NCBI GenBank assembly: GCA_017531765.1
Contig: JAFXKJ010000003.1
Span: forward strand, 1-34,459
DNA length: 34,459 nt
Reading direction: 5' to 3'
From: Clostridia bacterium
Lineage (GTDB): Bacteria; Bacillota; Clostridia; Oscillospirales; CAG-272
The notes beneath the pieces were generated by a model. That model was not told the DNA's origin, did no database searches, and saw only the letters and a program-made list of their open reading frames with translations. Positions 7,736 through 15,528 of the stretch are shown piece after piece; positions within the stretch are counted from its first letter, which is position 1; each line of letters opens with the position of its first letter. Both the position numbers and the translations under genes were made by a program.

Positions 7736-9241
7736 TTATAGTAAAATACAGATAACTCCCGAGGCACCTTCGTTAATAACCTTTGAAAGTGTTTCTCCGA
7801 ACCTTTCTCTTGCATCCTCTGGCATATGATCGAGCTTTGAGTGGAGGCCTTCGCAGACAAGCTCATAAATTGATTTGCCAAAAAGATTTGTATTCCATAA
7901 TCCTCGCGGATCCTCGTCAAATTCAGCAAGCAAATACTTCACAAGCTCTTCCGACTGCTGCTCTGTCCCAACCATTGGATTAAGTTCTGTTTCAATATCT
8001 GCCTTTATCATGTGAATTGACGGTGCGGAAGCGCGCAGTCTGATTCCGAATCCCCCCGTTTGGCGGACTATCTCAGGCTCGTCGAGCTTCATGTCATCCA
8101 TATCGGGCATGACAATGCCATATCCTCTGTCAAGTACGTCATCGATTGCTGAGGTATACTTATCGTATTCCTTCTTGATTTCCGAAAGATTACGCAGTGT
8201 AGTGAGAAGTGTTGCCTCGTCCTTTATATCGATTCCCGTTAATTCCCCTATGGTCTTAAAGAACATTCCGTCGGGAAGCTTGAATTTGATTTCAGCGCTT
8301 CCGTTTCCCGGTGATATACTTATCTGCTCTGACGACACGTCCGCATCGTTTACTCCCAGTCCCGAAGCGATCTCCGAGGCGAGAGCTTTTCTGAATGCTT
8401 TCACGTCTCCCATTCGTTTGATCCCCTCAGCGGAGCTTTTTAGGCAGGCAGCGATTATCCTTTTGATTTTGTGATCCTCGTCAAGAACACTGATCCACGG
8501 AGGCATTGAAACGGTAAGCTCCCGCAGAGGAAACTCGGGAATTATCAGTTTCATTATTGCCGCAATATCGTCACTCTCAAGATCCTGACAGCTTAGAAGT
8601 GCTGTAGGTACTGAATACTTATTTTCAAGCTCAACTGCAAGAGCCTCAGACTCGGTTGATTCCGGCTTTGAAGAGTTAAGTATAAGCACAAATGGCTTGC
8701 CGATTTCCTTTAGCTCTCTGACACACCTCTCCTCCGCTTCAATAAAGTTTTCTCGGGGAATATCACCCACAGTACCGTCGCTTGTAACGAGAATTCCGAT
8801 AGTTGAATGTTCCTTTATTACCTTCTCAGTACCGATCTCCGCGGCTTTGTCAAATGGAATCGGTTTGTCAAACCAGGGAGTTTGCACCAACCTGACCTCT
8901 CCGTTTTCCGTATCTCCGATTATATCGGGGATCAAATAACCCACGCAGTCTATAAGCTTTATTTTTGCTTTGGTATCGTCAGAGAGGGTGACCTCCACAG
9001 CCTCGTCGGGAATGAATTTCGGCTCAGTGGTCATAACGGTACGTCCGCCTGCGCTTTGGGGCATTTCGTCAGCGGCACGGGATTTTTCGAAATCGTCTTC
9101 AATTCCCGGCAGTACAAGTTCTTCCATAAAACGTCTTATAAATGTTGATTTTCCGCTTCTGACAGGCCCGACGACCCCTATATGTATCTGACCTCCCGTC
9201 CTTGTAGCAATATCCTTATAAATGCTTTGACTTGTTACCAT
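7736..9241 (-). CDS. spoIVA: Stage IV sporulation protein A (spore coat morphogenetic ATPase)
   Basis: This 501-residue protein is close to the usual 492 residues of SpoIVA. The N-terminus has the hallmark GGQIHIGVVGPVRSGKST (Walker A, 25-33), then ADEMPQSAGGRTVMTTEPKF, both highly conserved in SpoIVA. The C-terminus ends in GVICILL, the region needed for polymerisation and SpoVM contact in Bacillus. In sporulation it hydrolyses ATP and polymerises on the outer forespore membrane as the base layer of the coat. GAAAGGAAAGA upstream supports the ATG at 9241. A candidate sigma-E promoter lies upstream, as expected for a mother-cell gene. This gene is the firmest evidence that the host makes endospores. 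Confidence 0.97.
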   Translation of the reverse strand: MVTSQSIYKDIATRTGGQIHIGVVGPVRSGKSTFIRRFMEELVLPGIEDDFEKSRAADEMPQSAGGRTVMTTEPKFIPDEAVEVTLSDDTKAKIKLIDCVGYLIPDIIGDTENGEVRLVQTPWFDKPIPFDKAAEIGTEKVIKEHSTIGILVTSDGTVGDIPRENFIEAEERCVRELKEIGKPFVLILNSSKPESTESEALAVELENKYSVPTALLSCQDLESDDIAAIMKLIIPEFPLRELTVSMPPWISVLDEDHKIKRIIAACLKSSAEGIKRMGDVKAFRKALASEIASGLGVNDADVSSEQISISPGNGSAEIKFKLPDGMFFKTIGELTGIDIKDEATLLTTLRNLSEIKKEYDKYTSAIDDVLDRGYGIVMPDMDDMKLDEPEIVRQTGGFGIRLRASAPSIHMIKADIETELNPMVGTEQQSEELVKYLLAEFDEDPRGLWNTNLFGKSIYELVCEGLHSKLDHMPEDARERFGETLSKVINEGASGVICILL

Positions 9242-9282
9242 GCTTGTTTCTTTCCTTTCACTGAAACTTGTTTTCTTGATAT

Positions 9283-9311
9283 AAATTATGTGGGATACTT
9301 CACTAAAATTC
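9283..9311 (-). promoter_or_regulatory. Candidate sigma-E promoter of spoIVA
   Basis: Minus strand: -35 GAATTTT (9305-9311), 14-bp spacer, -10 CATAATTT (9283-9290). The -35 and the CATA core fit the mother-cell sigma-E consensus (GAATATT-14-CATACAAT); the rest of the -10 is weak. Confidence 0.45.
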
Positions 9312-9334
9312 CATTTCGAAAGATTATTTTTACA

Positions 9335-9877
9335 CTAAATACAAGCCTTCAGTGAGACAGCATCCAACAATTCCGTATAGCAGTCACATCGGGGTGCCAT
9401 TTTTCGGTATCCTAAAATATGAATTCCGCGTGCGTCGGCGTAAGTGTATTCCGAAAGCGGACGGTCAAGCGCATCATTGGTCTGAGCGGTGACAAGAATC
9501 TCATCTCCGTCAAAGCCGCTGACGAGAAGGGTATGATAATACTTTTCATTTCCGTCTGCAAGCTGAAGCACGTCTCCGATTTGAAGCTCTGATAAATCTT
9601 CTTCTATTCCGAACGGTCCGTCCCCCTCATTCGTGGTTAAAAAGTTATAGAGAAACTCCACACCTGTCCAGGCAGGGGACCTGTCTTCCACTGAAATATA
9701 ATACCATCCGAAAGTTGGTGTGAAGTTCATAGTGCAAGTTCCTGCTAAAATACACTGTGACACGAAATTTGTACAGTTTCCCCCAATCTCGGAAAAATCA
9801 AAAAACAGTCCGTTTCTGTAGAATGCCCATTTCTTGGCGTATTCAACCGCATGGCGTCTGTTGTAAGCGTATAGCAT
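9335..9877 (-). CDS. Amidase-domain (Amidase_6, NlpC/P60-like) protein
   Basis: This 180-residue protein matches the putative amidase domain often annotated in Clostridia. The N-terminus YNRRHAVEYAKKWAFYRN is followed by GGNCTNFVSQC, with a likely catalytic Cys35, and by YYHTLLVSG with a likely catalytic His115. The arrangement resembles papain-like cysteine hydrolases that act on cell-wall peptides. No signal peptide or membrane segment is visible, so it either acts in the cytoplasm or mother cell or is exported another way. GGAGGT is placed 7 bases before the ATG at 9877. It lies directly upstream of spoIVA on the same strand, but a 93-bp gap with a separate promoter suggests a separate transcript. 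A sporulation role is only suggested by position. Confidence 0.8.
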   Translation of the reverse strand: MLYAYNRRHAVEYAKKWAFYRNGLFFDFSEIGGNCTNFVSQCILAGTCTMNFTPTFGWYYISVEDRSPAWTGVEFLYNFLTTNEGDGPFGIEEDLSELQIGDVLQLADGNEKYYHTLLVSGFDGDEILVTAQTNDALDRPLSEYTYADARGIHILGYRKMAPRCDCYTELLDAVSLKACI

Positions 9878-9975
9878 ATATTACCTCCGAAAAGTATATA
9901 TCGTTCAATTATATTTCAGACAAAGTAAAAATATGTACATATCTGCATATCTGAAAAGAACCTACGTGATAATAC

Positions 9976-10004
9976 TTGATATTTGATTCCGGATGTGTTA
10001 AAAT
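9976..10004 (+). promoter_or_regulatory. Promoter of the 199-residue membrane protein
   Basis: -35 TTGATA (9976-9981), 17-bp spacer, -10 TAAAAT (9999-10004). Confidence 0.55.
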
Positions 10005-10045
10005 ATGCTACAGATAACTTTTATTTTGGGGAGAGTAGAATATAA

Positions 10046-10645
10046 ATGGAAGAAAAGAATATAGATGTAAATACAACGGACGATGCCTTGGAAGAGGCAG
10101 ATAACTTGGTTGACAGATATGCCGCGCTAAAAAGAAAAAGAGTAAAAATTACTATTATTACTGTCTCTGCCGTATTACTTCTTGCTCTTATCGTTTCGCT
10201 GTCGGTTTATTTTATTAATAAATTCAGCTACCGTTCCACAGTTGATGATTTCATGGATGCATACATTGCTAAGGACAGCAGTGCGATACTTGAGATGAGC
10301 AGCAGCTATTATGCCGCCAGAAAGCAGCAGAACATGAGTATCGTAGAGACGGTAGAGTATTTTGAGAAGATAGTTAATAATGCTCACGCAAACTTCCAAG
10401 CAAATCTGGGGGAAACTTATGAGATTTCCTATGAAATAACGTCAACGGATAAAATGAGGGACGAAGAATTTGAATCGATGCTTCAGTCCTTGACGGTTGG
10501 TGTTTACAATCCGTCTGCGATCATTACCGAAGCTGTAAGAGTTGAAATTACCATCACAGCAGAGACAGAAGAATCGCTTACTCACGTTATAACTCTTCTT
10601 CTTACAAAGGAAGACGGAGAGTGGCTTGTCCTTGATATTAAGTAA
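10046..10645 (+). CDS. Membrane-anchored protein, related to the zinc-ribbon protein downstream
   Basis: The protein has 199 residues: a charged N-terminal cytoplasmic tail of about 33 residues, one membrane segment (about 35-57), then an extracellular alpha/beta domain of about 135 residues. That domain begins VDDFMDAYIAKDSSAILEMSS and ends LLTKEDGEWLVLDIK. This resembles small NTF2/SnoaL-like (DUF4878-type) lipoprotein domains. The end matches that of the next gene (IAKEENGWKIIS), so the two are likely distant paralogues sharing the outside domain. No catalytic motif is visible and the function is unknown. GGGGAGAG lies about 10 bases upstream of the ATG. Confidence 0.72.
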   Translation: MEEKNIDVNTTDDALEEADNLVDRYAALKRKRVKITIITVSAVLLLALIVSLSVYFINKFSYRSTVDDFMDAYIAKDSSAILEMSSSYYAARKQQNMSIVETVEYFEKIVNNAHANFQANLGETYEISYEITSTDKMRDEEFESMLQSLTVGVYNPSAIITEAVRVEITITAETEESLTHVITLLLTKEDGEWLVLDIK

Positions 10646-10676
10646 CAGATATTATTAAGTTTTTTCAGAAAAGATA

Positions 10677-10705
10677 TTGAATTTTTGATAATTCTGTTGT
10701 ATAAT
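10677..10705 (+). promoter_or_regulatory. Promoter of the zinc-ribbon protein
   Basis: -35 TTGAAT (10677-10682), 17-bp spacer, perfect -10 TATAAT (10700-10705). Confidence 0.65.
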
Positions 10706-10750
10706 GTATGAACACCATAAAAATCTATATTATAGAAAGGTAAAAATATT

Positions 10751-11542
10751 ATGGCAAAGTTTTGTACAAACTGCGGCACATCTCTTGATGATGCTGCAAC
10801 ATTCTGCACATCTTGCGGTACACCCCTTGATGCAGATAACACAGCGGCTCCCGAGGCTGCAAACAATGGCCCTGATTTCAAGGCTAAGATCAATGAGGTT
10901 GTTAACAACTTCAAAAACATGGATCCCGAGAAGAAGCAGAAGATCACAAAGTACGGCATTTTCGGCGGTGCAGGTCTTGTAGGTCTTATCGTTCTCATCG
11001 TTGTCATCTGCGTTATTGTTGGTAACACCGGTTACAAGGGTCTCGTTAAGGACGCTATCAATGCTATCAAGAACACTGACGGTGAAGCTTACGTTGACAT
11101 GATGTCCGAGTACGTTCTCTACGAGCGTCCCGAGTATCTTGCTGATCAGAGAGATCAGGATTTCGACAGAGACGATAAGAGAGACGATATGATCGAAAGC
11201 TGCGAAGAGTACTTCCTCAATGTATGTGACAAGTACTTCAACAAGAAGTGTGGTCGTGATTATTCTCTCAGCTATGAGATCGTTGAAGCTTACGAGCTTG
11301 CTGACTACGAATACAAGGATCTTTACGAAGAGTTTGATATTCCCGGTGAGACCGAGGACGATGATCCCGAGCTCGCTGCTAAGGATTACTGGGAAAAGGT
11401 TATGACCGTTGAGGTTGAGCTTACCGGTAAGAAGGATGCAAAGTCCAAGACTATCGACATTACCTTCGTTATCGCTAAGGAAGAGAACGGTTGGAAGATC
11501 ATTTCTCAGGAATGCGATGCACTCGCTTCATTCTACTATTAA
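10751..11542 (+). CDS. Zinc-ribbon membrane protein with extracellular NTF2-like domain
   Basis: The protein has 263 residues. An N-terminal double-CxxC zinc ribbon (Cys5, Cys8, Cys19, Cys22; CTNCG...CTSCG) is followed by a helical linker, one long membrane segment (about 74-95) and an acidic extracellular domain of about 165 residues ending IAKEENGWKIISQEC. The zinc_ribbon_2 plus membrane segment plus outside domain arrangement is common in Firmicute envelope proteins such as TcaA relatives, but I do not know this protein's role. Codon use is unusual: nearly exclusive AAG, GTT, GCT and GAC, as in highly expressed genes, unlike its AAA/GTA-using upstream paralogue. It has its own promoter and a perfect terminator. 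Confidence 0.8.
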   Translation: MAKFCTNCGTSLDDAATFCTSCGTPLDADNTAAPEAANNGPDFKAKINEVVNNFKNMDPEKKQKITKYGIFGGAGLVGLIVLIVVICVIVGNTGYKGLVKDAINAIKNTDGEAYVDMMSEYVLYERPEYLADQRDQDFDRDDKRDDMIESCEEYFLNVCDKYFNKKCGRDYSLSYEIVEAYELADYEYKDLYEEFDIPGETEDDDPELAAKDYWEKVMTVEVELTGKKDAKSKTIDITFVIAKEENGWKIISQECDALASFYY

Positions 11543-11560
11543 TGTTACATAAAAATTTAT

Positions 11561-11608
11561 AATCATAAAAAATCTCCGCACAATTCCGTGCGGAGATTTT
11601 TTATGATT
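11561..11608. terminator. Perfect bidirectional terminator
   Basis: Perfect 21-bp arms (11561-11581 and 11588-11608) around a 6-base loop. The GC core TCTCCGCAC/GTGCGGAGA is flanked by A6 and T6. It sits between the convergent zinc-ribbon and aminotransferase genes and overlaps the last two bases of the aminotransferase gene. Confidence 0.9.
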
Positions 11609-12770
11609 ATAGATCGTTTACGAAAGTTTCAATTCTGTCAAGTGCCTTGGAAATATGCTCAACCGAATATGCGTAAGAGATTCTTGCAAATCCCTCTCCA
11701 CAGTCACCGAAAGCAGTGCCGGGAACGATTGCAACGTTTTGTTCATCAAGAAGCTTTTCGCAGAATTCTTCGCTTGTAAGACCGTATTTTGATACGTTGG
11801 GATATGCGTAGAAAGCACCCTGAGGCTCAAAGCACTGTATACCGATCCCCTGAAGACCGCTTACAAGGTATCTGCGGCGTCTGTTATATTCGCGGCGCAT
11901 CATCTGTACGTCACTGTCACCGTTGACCATAGCCTCTATAGCCGCAAACTGAGACGTTGTGGGTGCGCACATAATAGCGTACTGATGTACCTTAAGAATA
12001 TGGCGGGTGAGCTCACACGGCGCGCACACATAGCCCAATCTCCAACCTGTCATGGCGTAAGCCTTTGAAAATCCGCTGGTGAGAATAACTCTTTCTCTCA
12101 TGCCGTCGATTGCGGCAATTGAGGTATGCTCAAAGCCGTAAGTAAGCTCTGCGTATATCTCATCCGAAAGCACCATTACGTTTGTGTCACGAAGCACCGA
12201 TGCAATTGCCTCTAAGTCATCCTTAGTCATTACAGCGCCCGTCGGATTGTTGGGGTAGGGAAGAACAAGAAGCTTTGTTTGGGGTGTTATAGCACTTCTC
12301 AGCTCGTCAGCGGTGAGCTTGAAGCGGTTTTCTTCTTTTGTGTTGATGAATACGGGTTTACCGCCGCATAGCTCGCAAATGGGAGCGTAGCAAACGAAAG
12401 CAGGCAGGGGAATGATTACCTCGTCGCCCGGCTCGATGAGCGCACGCATGGCAAGGTCAATGGCTTCACTTCCGCCGACTGTTACGATAACTTCAGTCTT
12501 AGGGTCGTAAGTCAGAGAAAAACGGCGGTTAAGATAATCGCTGATAGCTTCGCGAAGCTGAGGTGTACCGCTGTTTGAGGTATAATGAGTGTGACCCTTT
12601 TCGAGACTCTTGATGCCTGCCGCGCGAATATGCCACGGGGTCTGGAAATCCGGCTCACCAACCGTCAGCGATATTACACCTTTGCGGGTCTCAAGCAGGT
12701 CAAAAAACTTTCTGATACCCGAAGGCTTGATATTTTGTACTTTTTTAGAAAGAATTTTGCTGTAATCCAT
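11607..12770 (-). CDS. Class I/II pyridoxal-phosphate aminotransferase (PatA/AspC-like)
   Basis: This 387-residue fold-type I aminotransferase has SLTVGEPDF (34-42), YTSNSGTPQLREAI (63-76), YPNNPTG (172-178), SDEIY (202-206) and SGFSKAYAMTGWRLGY (232-247) with Schiff-base Lys236. Family members transaminate aspartate, aromatic amino acids or N-acetyl-diaminopimelate; the substrate cannot be fixed from sequence. The ATG at 12770 overlaps the Lrp stop by one base (TGATG), so the two are translationally coupled. An Lrp/AsnC regulator next to a PatA-like aminotransferase is a recurring pair in Firmicutes, which suggests amino-acid-responsive control. Confidence 0.92.
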   Translation of the reverse strand: MDYSKILSKKVQNIKPSGIRKFFDLLETRKGVISLTVGEPDFQTPWHIRAAGIKSLEKGHTHYTSNSGTPQLREAISDYLNRRFSLTYDPKTEVIVTVGGSEAIDLAMRALIEPGDEVIIPLPAFVCYAPICELCGGKPVFINTKEENRFKLTADELRSAITPQTKLLVLPYPNNPTGAVMTKDDLEAIASVLRDTNVMVLSDEIYAELTYGFEHTSIAAIDGMRERVILTSGFSKAYAMTGWRLGYVCAPCELTRHILKVHQYAIMCAPTTSQFAAIEAMVNGDSDVQMMRREYNRRRRYLVSGLQGIGIQCFEPQGAFYAYPNVSKYGLTSEEFCEKLLDEQNVAIVPGTAFGDCGEGFARISYAYSVEHISKALDRIETFVNDL

Positions 12771-13246
12771 CAGATGATATTGCCTCGCTCGTCAACCGGG
12801 ACCGCACCGTATACGATTCCCTTGTCTTTGTATTTTCTGAGTACGAAATGTGTTGATGTGGACGTTACATCCTCAAGAGTCGCCAGCTTTTCGGCAACGA
12901 AGAAAGCAACCTCTCGCATCGTTTTGCCTTCAATAAGCACGGCAAGATCGAATCTGCCGGACATAAGATAAAGGCTTTCTACCTCGGGGTAGTTGTAGAT
13001 CATTTCAGCCACGTGATCATAACCGCGATTCTGCTGAGGAGTGATCTTAAGCTCGATAAGTGCTGAAACGTATTCCTTGTCGGTTTTGTCCCAGTCAATG
13101 ATCGTCTTATAACCGAGGATCACTCCGTTTTCCTCATAAGTTTCGATCATTTTCTTAATATCGCCGGTCTCCTTGTCAAGCATTCGTGCAATGTCAGACG
13201 CGGAAAGTCGGCTGTTGTTTTCAAGAAGTGTGAGTATTTCGTTCAT
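12770..13246 (-). CDS. Lrp/AsnC family transcriptional regulator
   Basis: This 158-residue protein has an N-terminal helix-turn-helix (ILTLLENNSRLSASDIARML, then a recognition helix to about 40). A C-terminal RAM/ligand-binding domain of about 80 residues includes VSALIELKITP, VESLYLMSGRFDLAVLIEG and TSTHFVLRKYK. Proteins of this family form octamers and bind DNA in response to amino acids. Its start (GGAG 7 bases upstream) lies inside the end of the TmrB-like gene, with a 26-bp overlap, and its stop overlaps the aminotransferase start. It is therefore an internal gene of a tight operon and probably controls that operon or amino-acid metabolism. Confidence 0.92.
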   Translation of the reverse strand: MNEILTLLENNSRLSASDIARMLDKETGDIKKMIETYEENGVILGYKTIIDWDKTDKEYVSALIELKITPQQNRGYDHVAEMIYNYPEVESLYLMSGRFDLAVLIEGKTMREVAFFVAEKLATLEDVTSTSTHFVLRKYKDKGIVYGAVPVDERGNII

Positions 13247-13754
13247 TGATTTTCTCCAAAATGTATGTCATGATTTGTTCTGGTGATTTCTCGTCGGTGT
13301 CGATGATCCCATCGAATTTTCCGCTTTTGAATGCAGTAATACATCGGTCAATTTGAGCAGCTGCCCAAGAATCTGCACCATCCCCCCTCTTTTCAAGGCG
13401 GTTTAATAATGTCTGCTTTGAAGCTTTGAGAGCAAAATGCTTGATTTTTACTCCTTCACATTCCAATCTTCCTACAATCTCATGGTAATAGTCATAATTT
13501 ACAAGTGTCATCGGGACGATTATATCTCCGCTAAACTTTTCATAGATGTTTTTTAACATCAAATAATTGAATTCACGCCAAAGCGGTTCTTTTTGAAAGT
13601 CTTCACGAATCTTTATTTCTTCAGGTTCGTTTTGCCAAAGATAATATCCAACGTTTTCGGGATCGTACAGATAAGAATTCCCAAGTTGTTCATGGAGCAT
13701 AGTTGCTATGGTAGTTTTACCACTGCCGAAGGCACCGTTTATCCAAATAATCAT
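13221..13754 (-). CDS. TmrB-like P-loop NTPase
   Basis: This 177-residue protein starts MIIWINGAFGSGKTT, with the P-loop at 7-14. The layout DPENVGYYLW, DFQKEPLWREFNYLM, IIVPMTLVNYDYYHEIVGRL, FALKASKQTLLNRLEKRG and SWAAAQIDRCI closely follows what I recall of Bacillus subtilis TmrB, a protein that binds ATP and tunicamycin and confers tunicamycin resistance. The family belongs to the small-molecule kinase-like P-loop proteins. Whether this one handles a nucleoside antibiotic or is a metabolic kinase is not known. It sits 7 bp after the MutS-like gene and overlaps lrp by 26 bp. The ribosome site is weak, consistent with translational coupling. Confidence 0.85.
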   Translation of the reverse strand: MIIWINGAFGSGKTTIATMLHEQLGNSYLYDPENVGYYLWQNEPEEIKIREDFQKEPLWREFNYLMLKNIYEKFSGDIIVPMTLVNYDYYHEIVGRLECEGVKIKHFALKASKQTLLNRLEKRGDGADSWAAAQIDRCITAFKSGKFDGIIDTDEKSPEQIMTYILEKINERNTHTS

Positions 13755-13761
13755 TACTTTT

Positions 13762-15375
13762 TTATTTTTTGATCTTGTCTTTTATCACGTCAAATGACAA
13801 ACCGTACTTTTTTGCAATATCAGCCGCGTAGCTTTTGCCGTCGGGGGACTTTCTCAGAATTCTGAAGCTTCTCTCGCCACCCGTAACCTCTGCCACAAGA
13901 TTATCGATCTTGACAGCATTCATCCCTTCACATCTTGCGTTAAGCTCATCAGTGCGTGCGGCAAGGTCGTGAAGGTGAGTGGAAAAGATTCCGCGGCAAC
14001 CCACAGCGGCGAAACCGCAGATCACCTCGCCTGCGATAACGGACGCTTCGAATGCACCTGTTGAAGAGAAGGACTCATCAAGCAGCACAAGACTTTCATT
14101 TGTTATACTGTCAAATATACCTTCAAGACGGGAGCATTCCTCACCCAATCGTCCCTTATCTATGGTGTCCTCACTGCCTTGGGGGAAGTGAGTGAAGATA
14201 GAATCCGTGGGAGAGATCACGCATTTTTCAGCAGGAACGGGAAGACCGAGACCCGTCATGGCGAATGCACAGCCAACAGCGCAGGTAATAACCGATTTAC
14301 CGCCTCTGTTGGGACCCGTTAGAACGTAGATAGTGCCGTTTTCATCAAACTTGAAGTCGTTGGGAACAACGGGAACGTCAAGCTTTATCGATACTACAGG
14401 ATTGCAAAGTCCCACAGCATCAAAAATTCGCTCACTGTTACTTGTAAGCTCGGGATACGTGAGAGGACAGCCTTTCTCAGCGAGAACACTCAGTGTTTCC
14501 GTTGCTTTCAGTACAAACTCAAGCTCGGGAAGCATACGGATAAGAAAATCGGTGTTTTCAAGAACGTACCCCTGAATAACTCTTTTCCATGATCTGATGC
14601 TTGAGCGGAATACGTCGCTGAGAGCCGCGCTGAGAGCGTAGGTGAGGGCGAGCTGCTGATTTTCCGACTGATCCCGTCTGAATGGCGTAAGTGGAGCAAT
14701 ACAAGTCATTTCATTGGACTTGAAATCAAGTCTGAGTATCTTATCAAGAAGCTGACCTGACTTGAACTTGTCGTTGTTTACTGCAAGTACACCGGCAGAC
14801 TCAGCTTTGAGACTGGAATCAAGATTGACACCGATCGTTACGCTTTTGACCTCTCTTACGCGGCTTGTAAGCTCTTCAAGCTGTTTGTTGATATTTTTAT
14901 AATATTCGCTTTGAGTCAGTACCTCTGCGGCATCGATAAGCATAGTAAAGGCACGGCTTTTAAGAGTACCTTTGAGAGGAATAAGAGTTTCTTTTAAGAG
15001 TGTAATGACCGACGTGTAAAGCTCGACCTCGGTAATACTGTAAAGATACGCTTCAGCTGAAAACGCAGGATCTCCGCCAAGTCTGCGTAGCTCCGTAATG
15101 TCTCCGATAAGAGGAATAAGGCGGCGAAACATAGCGGAAAGCTCGGGACAAGCGGTCATATCGCGGAACATTTCCTGACGGTAGAGGATAGTTTCCACGT
15201 CGTTTGTGAAAAAGTCACCGATATTACAGTTTACCACTTCAATAAGGCGGTAAAGCTCAAGCTGCTCGGCAGTATACTCAGAGAGACCGACGGATTTAAC
15301 CGAAAGCGCGGCAGATCTTGCTTCCTCCGACGGATAAAGCAGACTGATATTAATATTTAACTTTTTATCTGTCAT
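13762..15375 (-). CDS. MutS-family ATPase domain protein (noncanonical, 537 residues)
   Basis: The C-terminal third is a MutS ABC-type ATPase: Walker A TGPNRGGKS (353-361), FPQGSEDTIDKGRLGEECSRL (398-418), Walker B with LVLLDESFSST (429-439) and FSTHLHDL (464-471). The first 340 residues are helical lever/clamp-like sequence. It lacks the mismatch-recognition domain I with its Phe-x-Glu and the Smr nuclease of MutS2. The usual GPNMGGKS and LDELGRGT are altered to GPNRGGKS and LDESFSST. It therefore belongs with short MutS-like proteins of unknown role rather than true mismatch repair. It is the first gene of a four-gene operon. The ribosome site is poor. Confidence 0.82.
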   Translation of the reverse strand: MTDKKLNINISLLYPSEEARSAALSVKSVGLSEYTAEQLELYRLIEVVNCNIGDFFTNDVETILYRQEMFRDMTACPELSAMFRRLIPLIGDITELRRLGGDPAFSAEAYLYSITEVELYTSVITLLKETLIPLKGTLKSRAFTMLIDAAEVLTQSEYYKNINKQLEELTSRVREVKSVTIGVNLDSSLKAESAGVLAVNNDKFKSGQLLDKILRLDFKSNEMTCIAPLTPFRRDQSENQQLALTYALSAALSDVFRSSIRSWKRVIQGYVLENTDFLIRMLPELEFVLKATETLSVLAEKGCPLTYPELTSNSERIFDAVGLCNPVVSIKLDVPVVPNDFKFDENGTIYVLTGPNRGGKSVITCAVGCAFAMTGLGLPVPAEKCVISPTDSIFTHFPQGSEDTIDKGRLGEECSRLEGIFDSITNESLVLLDESFSSTGAFEASVIAGEVICGFAAVGCRGIFSTHLHDLAARTDELNARCEGMNAVKIDNLVAEVTGGERSFRILRKSPDGKSYAADIAKKYGLSFDVIKDKIKK

Positions 15376-15408
15376 GATTATGATTTTTTACTGATCTGCA
15401 GTAGGGAA

Positions 15409-15444
15409 TACTGTCATTAGGATTGCGAAGCTCGCATGACAGTA
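15409..15444. repeat. Hairpin-forming inverted repeat upstream of the MutS-like gene
   Basis: TACTGTCAT (15409-15417) and ATGACAGTA (15436-15444) are perfect 9-bp arms, with an inner GCGA/TCGC pair. It would form in the 5' leader of the MutS-like operon transcript. No T-run follows on the minus strand, so it may be a regulatory structure or a DNA-binding site. Confidence 0.5.
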
Positions 15445-15455
15445 CACCATCCTAT

Positions 15456-15484
15456 ATTGTATCACATATAGGTAATAATTACAA
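15456..15484 (-). promoter_or_regulatory. Candidate promoter of the MutS-like operon, on a palindrome
   Basis: Minus strand: -35 TTGTAA (15479-15484), 17-bp spacer, -10 TACAAT (15456-15461). A perfect 7-bp palindrome, CCTATAT (15451-15457) / ATATAGG (15466-15472), overlaps the -10 and could be an operator. Confidence 0.5.
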
Positions 15485-15528
15485 TTAACAAATTATAAAG
15501 TTATGAAATTTGCGCAGCAATACTTCAG

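Noticed and set aside
8091..8474. 127-codon + strand frame opposite spoIVA
   Set aside because: It lies wholly within the spoIVA coding region on the opposite strand, is Ser/Ile-rich shadow sequence and has no initiation signals.
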